Assembly: GCA_019914945.1 (NCBI GenBank)
Contig: CM034107.1
Coordinates: 3,782,001 to 3,846,000, forward strand
DNA length: 64,000 bases
Source of the DNA: Typha latifolia
Lineage: Eukaryota; Streptophyta; Magnoliopsida; Poales; Typhaceae
Direction of reading: 5' to 3'
A program made the translations under genes and the position numbers. The notes under the pieces were generated by a model. The model searched no databases and was not told the origin of the DNA. It saw only the letters and a list, made by a program, of their open reading frames with translations. Of this stretch, positions 48,801 through 59,950 are shown in pieces. Position 1 is the first letter of the stretch. Each line of letters starts with the position of its first letter.

Positions 48801-51800
48801 CGACGCTTCGACAATGAGATTGACGACGTAAAAAACTCACGGAAGAGAGGAAGGTCTAAGAAGAGGAAGACACTAGGGTTTTTATAAGAGAAAAGGATTT
48901 AGGGTTAGCACAGACTTCTCCTTGGCGAGTTTGTGGGGAATTTCACAATTTCCCCTTATCGTAATAGTTATGGGAGGGAGGGGGAGGAAGAGGAATAGTG
49001 ATTATCACACAGTTCAACTTTGTTTCTCCTAGGTATGAGCATTTGCAAATTTCAAGGTACATTCACAAAGGTGTTGAAACTTTTTCCAAAGTATCTAAAA
49101 TGAAGTTTGAAGTCTAGCCCTATGTAAATATGTGATTTGAAATTCAGTTATATAATTGCATTTACTAAATTAGTAGTAGGAATTATTTAAGCACACCATT
49201 TTAATCAAATATAGGGTTGATGATGAAATTACACAATAATAAAATACAATATTTGATTTATTTTAATGAAATTGCAAAGTTGTAGTCTCTACTGAACTAC
49301 TGATATGAATTATAAAATAATTCAAATACATGCAAAACTTGTAACTAGTTCAAGGCCATTGGAATAACGTGGAAAAAGAAAGTCATAATCATCCTCTTCT
49401 TCATGTATATATTTATTGTAAGACCACTTTTGTATCTGATGTCTTAGCAGCGAAATCCATGTCAAATATGAGCTAGTGTCAACCTATTCCTTGCTCCATA
49501 TGAATGTTAAGAAGCACCTTTTTGCATAACATAGATCTTTATTTTGTTTCTTTCAATTTAATATTCATTGGACGGAAAATTTTCATTCAATTTTCATTCA
49601 ATTTTCTCACAATCTTTTATATTGATCTCTATATTATGAGGGTTGTGTTTGTGTTTGTTCTTTCAACCCATTTAACCTGAAATTAACTCGTTAAGTCAAC
49701 CTAAAATTAACTCATTAATCCATCAAATAGAGGGGATGATGGTTGAGAAAAACAGAGCTCGCTCGATAGAGGAGAGAAATGGGAGCGAGGGAGAGAGGAA
49801 GGAAAGAAGGTATCTAGAAGTTTGATAGCTTTGGAAAAGTAATTTTATATCATATTTTTAAGACTCCACCTTGGGCACATATCACCGCCATCCGCCGTGT
49901 GCCATGTAAACCCCTGGCCGCTGTGTACCTGCCACCTGCAACATTGAGTTACATAGGTATGGTCGTGTTAACCCATTTATGACTTGACAACTCGGTTATG
50001 ACCCGAATAACCCATGTAATTGTAACCCTTTTAACCATCTAGTTTGGTGACCCTCTGATCTATTTACTAAATGGGTCATTTTTATGTTTAACTCATTTAA
50101 TAAATGGGTTATGTTTATGCTGGCAACTTGACCCAACCCGACTTTAATTGAACCTGACTTTATTGCCACCCCTACTCTATGCTTTTCTTTTTCTGCTTGG
50201 TCTTACAATTTGATGAGGTACGCATATTTCAGTTTGCTTATTGGTCTGAATTACTGTAACTAATTTAACTTGTTTGAAGCAATGATCTGATTATAGATGT
50301 GCCCTTGCACTGGGATGCAACCTGCATTGTGAATGAATTCTGAAGTTTGAACAAGCTTAGGAAACTGAGTATCAAGTATACATGGTGTTATTTGAACATT
50401 GTTCTGCATGCAATGATCTGACATCTCAGGAATAAAATGGATCACTTTAGCATGTTTCTTTTATAAATTAGCTGATTTTCAATGTTCCTCCCATGCTTCT
50501 CTATTACTTGGGTTTGATAATCTGCTAGCAGGACATATGAGCAAGAGCTTACTAAACTGTTCCAACCTCCTAGTTTCCTGGAACATTATAATATACAAGT
50601 TATTATCACTTGATCAACTTGATTTAATCAATGGAGTTAGTGACATGTACACTGTCCTAATCATGGTATCTTAGACTCTCTTATGCCTTCTTTCATTTCT
50701 GTTTTACTGTGTGATGCCTAATATTGTTTGATTGCATTCTCCCTTTCAGGGTCATGCTGAGAGACAAGTCCTTGTTCAAGACTATGAAATGGGAAAATCT
50801 GTTGCATTTGAACAGCGAATCCAAAATTTGAAGGAAGTTTATACATCCGATGGTTATAGAATGTAATATTTTATCGGCCTCATATTTAAACACATGTTTG
50901 TGTTTAGACACACATAGATCATGTTCTTTATGCTTTCTTTTTTATAGTGCATTCAACTCTATTTGGCTTATTATTGAAGTATGTCGCAGGATTAGTAGAA
51001 CTAACTAATTCTTTTGAGTTTTAAACACAAACGGAATCATTTGCACATAATTAAGCCTTCCTCTGTGAAAAACTTGAGTACATATCCTTCAAGGGTATTA
51101 TAGAGGACTTCCAACAGGAAATTTTCTCGATGTTCTCATGCTTCATTTACAGAATATAAATACTCTGCTACTTTTTAACTTGCTGATAGGATAAGTAGTC
51201 TCAAGAAGATTTGGCTCTGATATGATGGGGATACTTGTAAGGAATTGCCTGTTACCGGTCTGACCTTCTCTGTTTGTTGGTCAATTATAAACATATGCAT
51301 TTAACCACATTGGAATATTTACCTCTTGCACAATGAATTATTACTGTGCACTGTGCAGGATTTTTTTTTCTTTTTTGAAATTTAAACTACCACTTAGTCT
51401 ATAGTAAATTTAAGGACGACAGGAAGAGTCAACAATACGACTGTTAACAAACAAAATTTGAGCATGTCCTTTTGATTTGATATTTTCTTGATGCGAAAAT
51501 CTAACAATCCTGTGATAGCCTCACCAAGCATTAATAGTAAATGATGTTACTAAGAGAAATCATTATTTAGTGTGTTAAATAACAGATACTTTTATTACAA
51601 CCATATGTTTAATGGTGTATCAGGTTCTATAGAGGTTCAGTTCAGACCACTCTTCCTCCAAACAGAAGGGGTAGGACTGGTCGTTTATGCAGTTCGCTTG
51701 ATGCTCGAATTAATAATATTCAACAAGAAGCTTCTAAGCTCCAAGAAGTTCTTCAAGAAGGTAGAGGAAGGAAAAGGAATTCAGAGGAAGTATGTCGGAG

Positions 51801-54800
51801 TCTTGAACTTCAGATCCAGAGTTTGAAGGTATATATATCCATCACCCTGGCACATAATTTTTCCGATTTTTTTTGCTTTTCAGTCTGTGGTTGGTTGGTC
51901 AAAAGGAGAGTCGTCTCGTCACAAACTCACATGACAAATTGGTCAGACCTTCCGCGCGGCTGAGATGCCATCTTCTTTCGGAACTAGGCCACACGATTCC
52001 TTCTCTGACCTTTTGTTTTCTTTTGATTTTCTCAGAAGAGAAGGTTAAATGATGAGCGAATTTTATTGTCCAAGCAAATGGAATTGCAAGATATGAAGAA
52101 TTCTTTTTCTGCTGAGAATAATCGTGACCCTGCACCGAATGTCGACGAAATATATGAAGAGATATCGGTCTGTTTGAAGTTTGAAAATAAGTCATTGTCG
52201 AGAAAGATCTTGTAATAAGTAGGATTTTGATGTTCTATATTGAGGATAAGCTTACATTTCTCTTTTGCCATATTCTGTAGCAAGTGCGAGATGATATACA
52301 AGGAAAGGAATTGTTACTAGAGAAAATCAAAGTTAGGATGGTTATGGCAGAAGAGAAGGTGAATGATCTAAGGTGCTCTTTTGAGAGCTTATGCGGTATG
52401 GTTATATGTACCTTCAAGTTTGTGATGTTTATTCAACTCGTTGAATGTTGATAACCTATGCACCCATATGGACATATACACTAGATTCAAGTTCTTTTGT
52501 ACTTTATTTAATAATATTTGCAGATACAGATATTATTACTCTTGCATTCAGTCAAAATATAGAAGATGACACCTAATTTTTAGTTGCAGGAATGCTTTGC
52601 ACATGTTTACCTATTTTATAACTCATTTCAGATTCTGTAAAAGGCGAAGTTAATGCTATTGAGATCGCTGAGCGTGAACTATTATTGACTGAAGAAAAGC
52701 TGCAGTCAGCAGAAGAAGTATGGTATCTGGTTGCATTGTTTTGATTGTTCTTCTTCTGTTAAAATTATATATTTTCTTCCTAGCTGGTTCTTTTTATCAG
52801 GAGAGGGCCCATTATGAAGGCGTAATGCAAAAAAAGGTACTACCTGATATTCAAAAGGCTGAAAAAGAATACGAGGAGCTCCAGAACAATCGTCAGGTTG
52901 ACTATGTGCATAATTTCATTGATAGTTACCTATAAGTTTTATCAAGTTTTGCCTTGTGTTTTCACCTCCTCTAGGATTACCTTGATAAGCAACAACCTTG
53001 TAAATTGCATTGGGGCACTTAGTATTTTCAAGCACATTCTAATGTCCATTATCTAGCTTTACTTGATATTGATAGATGATCTTTTACGCTCTTATCGTTG
53101 AATAGGAAATGAATATATTTTCTTGTGCATGTATGTCTATTATTTAAATTCTGATGTATGTTCTGACTTTCAGATCTTTCAACTGCTGTCCTAGTCCTGA
53201 ATAAAAGATCTTTACTAGGGTGCTCCACAGATGCTTGACAAACAATGTACATATTTATCAGAAAAAATGAAGTATTAGAAAGATCCTTCAGATCTAAAAC
53301 ATCAGGTTTTTGCCTATATGCTATGTTTTGCATCAGTTTGGGATAATCGGAGCTCAGGTGCTACTCTATATCATGGTTCTTGTAAGTTACACTCATGCAA
53401 GACGTTACAAGTTGTAACATCCTGGATGAGTGTGAGTAAAGAAGCTAGTCCAATTTTGTTAAAAAAGAAGAAGCTAGTCCAAGTGACAAGACTTGATTAA
53501 TGATTTCAAATGTAATAACACTTCCAGGGAAAAGTATTAAGTGAGTAGACAGAATGAAATGGAGGAGATCAACATAATTTGCTTACAAGAGATTAAATTC
53601 AGAGAAGCTGAAGATATTGAATATTAAGCTTTTTATAATATAATAATATTGTACAAAATAAATGCTGAAATGGTTAGATATAATAGTGGATTATCCTTAA
53701 GCTAATGCTAAAAAGTTGGAATAGACTGAAGACTTTGGTATTTTCTTCTTGTTTTCTGATGATGCAGTATATCAATCTCTTATGACCTTTTTTCTCTTAT
53801 TACTGTTGCATTTTATCATTTTTAGAGTTGTCGGATTTATACATTATAACAATAAAAAGTTAGGGCCTTCTATATGGATCCCTTCTCTCCATCCTATTTT
53901 ATAATGTATCAGAAATATGTATATGAGGGCCTTATGTATGCATAGACCTGCATATCGGTCCATAGTCAGTTCATATGCATTATATGTGGTCAGGCAGGTA
54001 TATGTGGGTGTGTATTCATATGAGGTGCATATGCAGTCGGGCCACATGTGCACATGTAATCGACCTGATATGCAGGCCACATGCATATGCAAGCTGGTTC
54101 ACCCACTGCCACTAACTATGCTGCTGTATAAGCCAATCTTATAACATGTAGCTTTCACAATATAGCTAGCCAATCTCTTGGCAAATAGACACCTGCAAAT
54201 TCCAAATCAAGGACAACAAGTAAAACAACAGAAGCTCACAAGATGGCACAAAGTAATCACCAGATCAAAGTACAATGAAAAGAAAGACTAGTTTAATAAG
54301 AGGTTAGGCTTAGCGAATGAGTAGAATGAAGAGTATGAAGCATTCCACTTGAGTAGATCTCGCTTGGAGAAATCGCTAGTTGGGCTACCGGTGTGCTTTA
54401 CAATCATCCCGTGCTAGGAAGTTCACATGACAAAGGGGTTCTGTATCAAGATGAGAGTAGTTTTGAGTTATCACCAACACATTCTTATAGACTCAATATT
54501 TGCAGAGATATAGGGGCTTATGCAGGAAAGAAAAGAAGACTTGGATATCTTGATCTGATCTTTTATTTTTAATGAGGTTTATCAGAGATCTTCTACTTGA
54601 CATGCCAAGTGGAGCCTAAGAATGAGCTAAGCGGATTGAAGTTAGGGAAAAGATATAGTTAGTAGTATAAAGTTGTAAACATGGCCTAGTCTTAACCATT
54701 TGTGGTTGGCTATGTAGATCTTACTCCTTTCATCTCTATTTGTGCACAAGCCATGGATTTCCCTGAATTGGGTTTTAAGGTATGTTTCAAACCTTTTTTT

Positions 54801-57800
54801 CACTTGGATTAGGACTCCCCAATCCTCCAAAAATTGGTATCAGAGGTGATGGTTTAGCAATCCTTAACTACTTTTGCAGTTAGTTTGATGTGGCCAATTG
54901 GTGGCTTTGGCATACATGCGAGCTTTTCTAAAGTCATGGTAACATGGTAGTTACAGTGTGGTGCGACTAAGGGAGCTAAAGCCTTGGGATTAGGGGCCCG
55001 GGCACACATAATTTGGTTGCACTCAATGGAGCAAGGGCTTTGGGTTAGGACAAGGGTGTGAGGAGTTGATGAATGTGGTCAGATGAGTGGGTTTGCGGTG
55101 ATTCATGAGTGGTTGAGGGAACAAATGAGCTAGACTCTTGAGACTGGCAAATGTGACCAAAAGAAAAATGGGCATAATGATTGGTTTAGAGTAATAAGTT
55201 GGGCTTGAGGAGGAGCAGTTAATGCTGGGTGCACATGTGAAAGAAGTGATTATTATCACATGTTAGAGCTTAGTCCCACATCAGAGAGAGAGAAAAGTAA
55301 AAGGATTTATATAGATTCTTTGGCTTTCATTTAATAGCTTAAGCTTTTGGGTTGGATGGATTTCAAAATGTCTCAAATCCTCTTTCACTTGGATAAGAAC
55401 TTCTCTGTCCCTTCGACACTTGGGATATATGGTGCAGGGGTATGTCGTGTGTTGTATCGGTTGGCATGTATTGTACCGATGACTGATCAATACTCTTCAT
55501 GCCACTGAAATGACAATCCTTGTTGCGAGCTCCTATGTCTAAATTGTATATGAACATATTGCCTAATTTTGGAAGAAATTGATGTGTAGACAGTAAAGAG
55601 TAGAGACTGAGTGGCTTTAAACCTTTCTATCTCATATGACACCTAAATCTTGTTTATTATGGCACACGGAGAAAGGGTGTCCAAGTACATAAGAGCAGCA
55701 GTTGGTTTAAAATATTTGAACTAATTGGATCTATAGACATAGTTTGTATTCTTCCATTTTCCAGCCTTAATTTCTTTGAGCTTTGATAGATTCAAGACTG
55801 AAAACATGTTTTTTTTCTGGCTACCTTCCTCTGTACCTTATAGATTGTAAAAGGGATTGAGGAAATAAAGCCGAAGTACACTAGAATCTAGGAATTAGTT
55901 ATGGCATTTACATTGTAATGTTTCTTTCTCATTTCTCTTTTAGAGAAACTTCTTTTCTTTGTTTATACATCTATAAGTATCATAGTGTCTCTGTTTGCAG
56001 GAATTATGTTTTTTAAGTACTGAATAGAGTCCAACTTGCAGGAAAATTTTAGAAAGGCTTCTATCATATGCCCTGAGAGTGAAATGGAAGCCTTAGGAGG
56101 TTGTGTTGGGTCTACTCCGGAGCAACTGAGTGGACAGCTAAACAGACTGAAACAGAGGCTTCAACAGGAGAGCCAGAGGTTTGAATTCAGTTAAAACTTA
56201 TATAGAGTACCCTCACTACTTCTATACTTAGTGACTATGTAGAAAATGGAGTAGATTGACTTAGTCTTATCAACAGATTCACTGAGTCGATTGATGATCT
56301 TAGAGATATGCGTGACAAGAAGGAGCGTAAAATCTTGAAAAAGCAGCAAATGTATTCAGCTTTCAGGGAGAAGCTAAATGTAAGTTCTGATTCATCTGGA
56401 TGTAACTCATACTTGCATCATTATGGTTCGTTCAGGACATTTGTTTTATCTGAACTTTTGGAGGGCACATTATAATGAGTAATTATATACATGAATTACC
56501 TCATCCAACAGTTGAAGCAGAATGAAATATTATGCATCTTAAACATGCCCACTTGCTTATACTTCCTGGCTATTATCAGAGAATGACTGCTTTGTCCTTA
56601 TTTCAGAAAATGGTGTTCGTTTTCTGAAATGGTTACTTGGTAACCTTATGATGGATAAGTTGCCTACGAGTTGCTAGGACACAGAATTTAGTTATATTAA
56701 GGCATGATGTATATTGTTGGTCTTTTATCTAATTGTCTAAGCTTTTAGGTTAACTGATCATCTAAAATGATATTAGAGCCAATTTTTATATAGTATTAAA
56801 GATCATGAGTTCAAACCTTGTCAGGCCTTGTTTAATCCCTCTTATTTATTATCTATTTCTAGTACAGCATGGGGAGGTGCATATCCTTTTATCAATCATC
56901 TAGTAGAATGGAGTGGTGATTATCTTGTCCTGCTCCGTATATGCATAGCTTTTTTGTGAACTTGCTGTTGTCCTGTTGCATCCTGTTTTCTCTATGTTTA
57001 TCTAATGTTGCATTTTCATTCTTAAGATAGAATGAAATTTTGCTGCTCCTCAACAAAGTACTTTATTATCTGTTGAAATGTTCTCTGTTCAGTCTTTGCA
57101 AGTTTTTTTTGTGATAGATCTAACTGAACATTTGCCGATGGTATAGGCATGCCAGAAAGCACTTGACTTGCGCTGGAACAAGTTCCAGAGGAATGCTAGC
57201 CTTTTGAAGAGGCAGTTAACTTGGCAGTATGTGCAAAATTTCTTCTTAATGTTGATTTTGTGGCTATATCTACACGGGAGCTTCTCTTTTCTCCTTGGAT
57301 TCTCCCAAAAATATATTCATCTTTTAGGTTCTCCTGATTCCTTTTCATATATGATGAATAGGTTTAATGGACATTTAAGAAAGAAAGGCATCAGTGGGCA
57401 AATTAAGGTAGATTATGAGCAGAAGGTTTTATCTGTTGAGGTGAGTGGCTTGATATTGTGGTGAAACAGACCTTCCTTTTTTTTTGCCTAAATTATGTCA
57501 GGCTAATATTTTTTACCCTTAATAGGTAAAGATGCCTCAAGATGCATCTGGCAACACTGTTCGTGATACTAGAGGGCTTTCAGGTCATTCCTTGTTCTTC
57601 TCTGTATCTATATTATGTCATATACAAGTATCAGTTTTTTGTCTGTGGCACCATCTGCTTTCTTTAGTCCTCTCCTACACAATTATATTTGCTGCCCTTT
57701 TAGATGGTGTGCCGACACTGTATTTTCTCTGTTCATTGAATTCTTCTCCCTCTGTTTGCCACTGTTTAGGATCATTCACTTAGAATTGTCTTGTATTTTC

Positions 57801-58220
57801 TTAGGTGGAGAGAGGTCTTTTTCTACTCTTTGCTTTGCTTTAGCTCTTCATGAGATGACTGAAGCTCCTTTTCGAGCAATGGACGAATTTGATGTATTCA
57901 TGGTGAGTGATTACATTTCCTTTTCTTCTCCTAAATTTAATGCTTATGTCAATGACCATTGGGTGATCAAATGCAACTTTTAGGATGCCGTCAGTCGGAA
58001 GATAAGCTTGGATACTCTCGTCGATTTTGCGGTAGAACAAGGTTCACAGTGGATTTTCATCACGCCCCATGAAATCAGGTTGGAAGCCTATCATTAATGT
58101 GTTTCAGGTGATGGTTTTTGTTCCATTGGATTGATTTGCTCTTACCTGCAACTGTTATACAGCACGGTGAAGTCTGGAGATAGGATAAGGAAGCAGCAAA
58201 TGGCAGCACCTCGAGGTTGA
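23946..58220 (+). CDS. SMC6: SMC6, SMC5/6 complex ATPase subunit, complete, 28 exons
   Basis: Exons: 23946-24102, 24211-24316, 25499-25632, 25916-25971, 34513-34599, 34897-35217, 39270-39389, 40351-40485, 43723-43799, 43913-43988, 44835-44909, 45041-45145, 46629-46798, 46893-46995, 50750-50862, 51624-51828, 52036-52167, 52281-52395, 52632-52717, 52801-52896, 56042-56178, 56277-56379, 57147-57226, 57362-57440, 57526-57583, 57805-57902, 57984-58078, 58163-58220. The joined length is 3177 nt (1058 residues), matching plant SMC6, with no stop or frameshift and all introns GT-AG. Domains: N-terminal ATPase head with Walker A GQNGSGKS (49-56) and FIKTGCSFA; coiled coil from about 200; hinge about 449-625 starting [13 protein letters not shown], with GPIGAHV and [15 protein letters not shown]; second coiled coil; C-terminal head with signature LSGGERSF (974-981), Walker B AMDEFDVF (Asp1002-Glu1003) and H-loop ITPHEIS (His1037), ending [11 protein letters not shown]6 pairs with SMC5 and NSE proteins in nuclear DNA repair and sister-chromatid recombination. 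The gene is stretched by transposons in introns 4, 6, 7, 8, 14 and 20. Confidence 0.97.
27248..27818 (+). repeat. 5' LTR of the intron 4 Gypsy element
   Basis: A 571-bp LTR that begins TGTGAATTAGCCC and ends CACAACA. It contains two copies of the AACCAGCCCAGAGCTGGTTG-type unit and a TATAAAGG promoter-like motif near 27391. Confidence 0.85.
27820..27831 (+). other. Primer binding site (initiator Met-tRNA type)
   Basis: TGGTATCAGAGC, the standard plant LTR-retrotransposon PBS, starts two bases after the 5' LTR. Confidence 0.9.
27850..33250 (+). pseudogene. Degenerate gag-pol of the Gypsy element
   Basis: Readable pieces in order: gag start [11 protein letters not shown] (27850); gag core with [12 protein letters not shown] (about 28555-28590); a zinc knuckle near 29764-29802 ([14 protein letters not shown], with Tyr where the first Cys is expected); aspartic protease region ([12 protein letters not shown], about 30045; the usual DSG is lost); RT ([32 protein letters not shown]); RNase H ([23 protein letters not shown]); integrase ([34 protein letters not shown]); chromodomain-like tail. 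The RT active-site pair reads FFDVILVYN at 31046-31072, so the second Asp is Val. Many in-frame TAG/TGA stops and several frame changes show it is inactive. A further element interrupts it at 29122-29622. Confidence 0.9.
29122..29622. mobile_element. Short inverted-terminus element nested inside the Gypsy gag-protease region
   Basis: The left end AGGTTTCGAAAATCGG with GATCGGGATCAGCCG mirrors the right end CGGCCGATCCCACTCGGGAT...CGGCCGAAACTG. The interior is AT-rich with a CT-rich part and a GCTGCTG/CAGCAGC-rich patch near 29468-29540. It has no coding capacity. It breaks the gag frame, so it inserted after the Gypsy element. Confidence 0.6.
33279..33952 (+). repeat. 3' LTR of the intron 4 Gypsy element, with expanded internal tandem repeat
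   Basis: A 674-bp partner of the 5' LTR. Its first about 170 bp hold four copies of a 38-45 bp unit (core AACCAGCCCAGAGCTGGTTG) against two in the 5' LTR, plus extra GGTCTGGTCATGGTT repeats near 33455-33490. This accounts for the about 100-bp length difference. Confidence 0.85.
35622..37030. mobile_element. TIR-like element, copy A, in SMC6 intron 6
   Basis: It starts near TTTTGAAAGGCAGCCGTGAG with GGCGGGCGTTCACCCCACCG and ends near GCAATGGTTGGCCACTTTTT. Both termini, the AT-rich segment after the left end and the GA-rich interior are shared with copy B at 41780-43365. No transposase is visible. The superfamily is not assigned. Confidence 0.6.
37322..38269. mobile_element. Non-autonomous TIR element in SMC6 intron 6
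   Basis: The left end TGAAGCACAGACAC (37322-37335) is the inverse of the right end GTGTCCGTGCTTCA (38256-38269) with one mismatch. Both ends continue with GACACGTGTC/CCGTGTC-rich subterminal repeats. The interior holds short tandem repeats (GCGAC/GCGAGC words at 37640-37720 and CAAGCAACTTCTTTGCTCTC-type units at 37750-37930) and a (TA)n at 38150-38172. It has no coding sequence and no clear target duplication. Confidence 0.65.
39770..40109. mobile_element. GC-rich MITE with 10-bp target duplication in SMC6 intron 7
   Basis: GATTGGTAGT occurs at 39760-39769 and again at 40110-40119, exactly flanking a 340-bp insert. Its ends are related in inverse orientation (ATGGATGGTCCCGTG against AATGATGGCCGTGCC). 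A 9-11 bp duplication fits Mutator-like elements. The interior is GC-rich with GCCGTCG words and a (CT)n tract at 39927-39955, and carries GGCACG-type repeats near the right end. Confidence 0.75.
41780..43365. mobile_element. TIR-like element, copy B, in SMC6 intron 8
   Basis: The left end ATTGAAAGACGGCCGTGGGT with GGCGGGCAGTCACCCCAACG parallels copy A at 35622. The right end (GCGGGCCGCCAAAAAG ... GCAGGCCACCTTT) parallels copy A's right end. A segment from about 41980 to 42790, with TATAAATATGTGG and repeated GTTCGCA(T/C)ATA words, is absent from copy A and may be a separate nested insertion (possibly a solo LTR). A (TA)n(TG)n microsatellite lies at 42790-42828. Confidence 0.55.
47599..49340 (+). 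mobile_element. Possible solo LTR in SMC6 intron 14
   Basis: The segment opens TGCCACGACCTAAATTTGG, close to the TGTCACGACCC start known from long LTRs of plant Gypsy elements. It has no coding capacity and includes a leader-like part (CACGGAAGAGAGGAAGG near 48838-48855) and a regularly spaced AT-rich tail. The right boundary and target duplication were not found. Confidence 0.3.
48371..48561. repeat. Two-copy 107-bp tandem repeat in SMC6 intron 14
   Basis: The word AGTCTATT(A/C)(C/T)TT.GACTTCA through GAGATGCATGAA(A/G)AATATCTA and GATTGTTCTCAAA occurs at 48371 and about 48478 with moderate divergence. Confidence 0.75.
49640..50174. mobile_element. Possible hAT-type MITE in SMC6 intron 14
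   Basis: The right part has repeated ACCCATTTA / TGACCCGAATAACCC words and ends TTGCCACCCCTA (50163-50174), the same terminus as at 3513. The left part (from about 49655) has the related words CAACCCATTTAACCTG. The left boundary is approximate and there is no coding sequence. Confidence 0.35.
54600..55430 (+). mobile_element. Possible TRIM-like LTR element remnant in SMC6 intron 20
   Basis: TGGTATCAGAG at 54835-54845 looks like an initiator Met-tRNA primer binding site. It follows a CACTTGGATTAGGACT-type LTR end, and a similar LTR-like end (TTCACTTGGATAAGAAC) recurs at about 55384. The second copy starts TGTTAGAGCTTAGTCCCACA at 55260 and has a TTTATATAG promoter-like motif. The interval is too short for gag-pol. 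The copies are strongly diverged, so this is tentative. Confidence 0.4.
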
Positions 58221-58625
58221 TTTAGAATTATTCTTGTGTTATGCATCGTAACATCTCGGTCTTTCAGTTTTATATATGTAAATTATCATCCAAAGCATAT
58301 TGTCACTATATTAACATTAACAAAAAATTCTAGTATCCATTTTTCGAGAAGAGTGGGGATGATCCCAATTTTCTTGGAGATGAAATTGGGGGCAGCCCGA
58401 GTTATATTTTATTTATTATTATAATGTTAACAAGTTGCGATTTACAAAAGAAAGTTGAAAATTTCTTTGCTGTAAAATTTCATACTTTGATCAGTAATAT
58501 TGTTCCCATCTCAAAATAATAGAGCTCCCAGGAAGCTATTAGGTTTGAATTCCTCAGCTTCTTCTATTGTCCAGATGATTTGCCGATTTACTATTAGGAG
58601 CATTCCTGAAGCCATCACAGTATGC

Positions 58626-58915
58626 TTTTTTTTTTTTTTTCTGAAGGGTCAGCAGACCAAAATTCATTAGATAACTGGGTTAGATTCAAAAGGCAGGTGC
58701 GGTACTAGCCGCACCATGGAGGCTAGCTCACTAACAGCAAACTGAGCAAGACAATAGGCATTGGTGTTACACCGACCCTTAAAGCAAATCCTAACTAAGG
58801 GCTTAGAAGACATCCATCTAACACGCTCTTGAACTATTGGATGGATAGATAGTCTAACTAATATTATCCAGTATTTGGAGATAGGCCACCAGATGAATGC
58901 TTTCACTTATACGAG
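58626..58915 (-). mobile_element. 5'-truncated LINE remnant
   Basis: On the minus strand the sequence ends with GGTCTGCTGACCCTTCAG followed by a run of about 15 A (poly-T 58626-58640 on plus). This is the usual 3' end of plant L1-type LINEs. Upstream, the minus frame ends SNPVI and includes NTNAYCLAQFAVSELAS, similar to the last helix of the LINE RNase H domain. It lies just after SMC6 in opposite orientation. Confidence 0.55.
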
Positions 58916-59660
58916 CGGTGAAAGAATAAATTCTCAAAAGATTAAATCAATATCTCATACTACGAGTTGTGATTGTCCATTTGTAATATAAAACAAACCG
59001 AATCGCCAAATTTGTAGGACTCAGTTCCTACAGTCTCAATTTCATGAACTGCGTTCCAGAGATTTTCACCCAAAAAAAAAAAACACTTCTCATAATATAT
59101 CACTAACGATTGCTAATTTCATCCTTTTCTATTCTTTTTTTAAAGAGAAGTGGAAATTTATTTGGTGTTTCAATTAAATTAATGTCTGTGAAATTCGAAT
59201 CCCCATATAATGTGAGCCCTTTAACCATTTAAATGCTATTTCCTTGACAATTTTCATTTTCTCTTTTCAGAGGTCCACTCATTTTGCTCAGATTTCACAC
59301 TTAGTTGGAAATTATTTTTAAAGCCAAGGATTGATGATTAAACTTGGCTGCTTAGATTTCCTCGTTTAGTTCCAATTTTGAGCTCATTTCTGAGTATTGA
59401 GCCAAATTCGATGGAGCCAAGTTTAATCAAGTTTAAACAAGTCTAAACTTGATCAAGGTGAGCTCGATCTTGGTTCTGGCTTTCTTCTTTTTTTGTGACA
59501 TCCCTTATTATTTTTACTTTTATTCTTTTTTGTAGAAAAGAATAAAAGAGGAAGAACACTTAACAATTGTTTAGAAGTTTTGAATAAAGAATTGCCAAGA
59601 TAGACCATTGTATCATTATCAGTTATCAATTCCCATTCTTTCGCCTTTCTCCGTTCTCTC
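58916..59660. other. Intergenic region between SMC6 and CNOT10, no gene recognised
   Basis: AT-rich sequence with short A-runs (59069-59081). No ORF with coding character and no clear repeat was found. Confidence 0.5.

Positions 59661-59662
<2 letters not shown>

Positions 59663-59706
<44 letters not shown>
59663..59706. repeat. (CT)n microsatellite in the CNOT10 5' region
   Basis: An uninterrupted CT run about 245 bp upstream of the ATG. It probably lies in the core promoter or leader. Confidence 0.95.
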
Positions 59707-59708
<2 letters not shown>

Positions 59709-59782
59709 CAGAATTAACCAAAAAAAACTCTCCCCCTCCTTTCCTCTCCTCTTCGTATCCTCCTCCCCTCATCCTTCTCCCG

Positions 59783-59815
59783 AAACCCTAGATACCGTCC
59801 GCCCAAAACCCTAAC
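59783..59815 (+). promoter_or_regulatory. Two telobox motifs upstream of CNOT10
   Basis: AAACCCTAG (59783) and AAAACCCTAAC (about 59804) lie 135-170 bp before the ATG in the same orientation. Such motifs are frequent near transcription starts of plant genes for RNA and protein metabolism. Confidence 0.6.
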
Positions 59816-59950
59816 CTGTTCTTTTAGGAGAGAGGAAACCCTCAAACCCCCATCGAGATTTGACCCCTTTAGATGCACCATTAGCTCCTGGTGTTCGATT
59901 CGATTTGATTTGCTTTCTGTGTTCCGGATCCGAGACGCTCGATTTGGCAA

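Noticed and set aside
56760..56850. SINE/LTR-like GAGTTCAAACC segment in SMC6 intron 22
   Set aside because: A single B-box-like word without supporting ends or a second copy; too weak to list.
57532..57983. ORFs around SMC6 exons 25-26
   Set aside because: They read exon sequence through unspliced introns; the conserved signature and Walker B motifs need the GT-AG joins listed.
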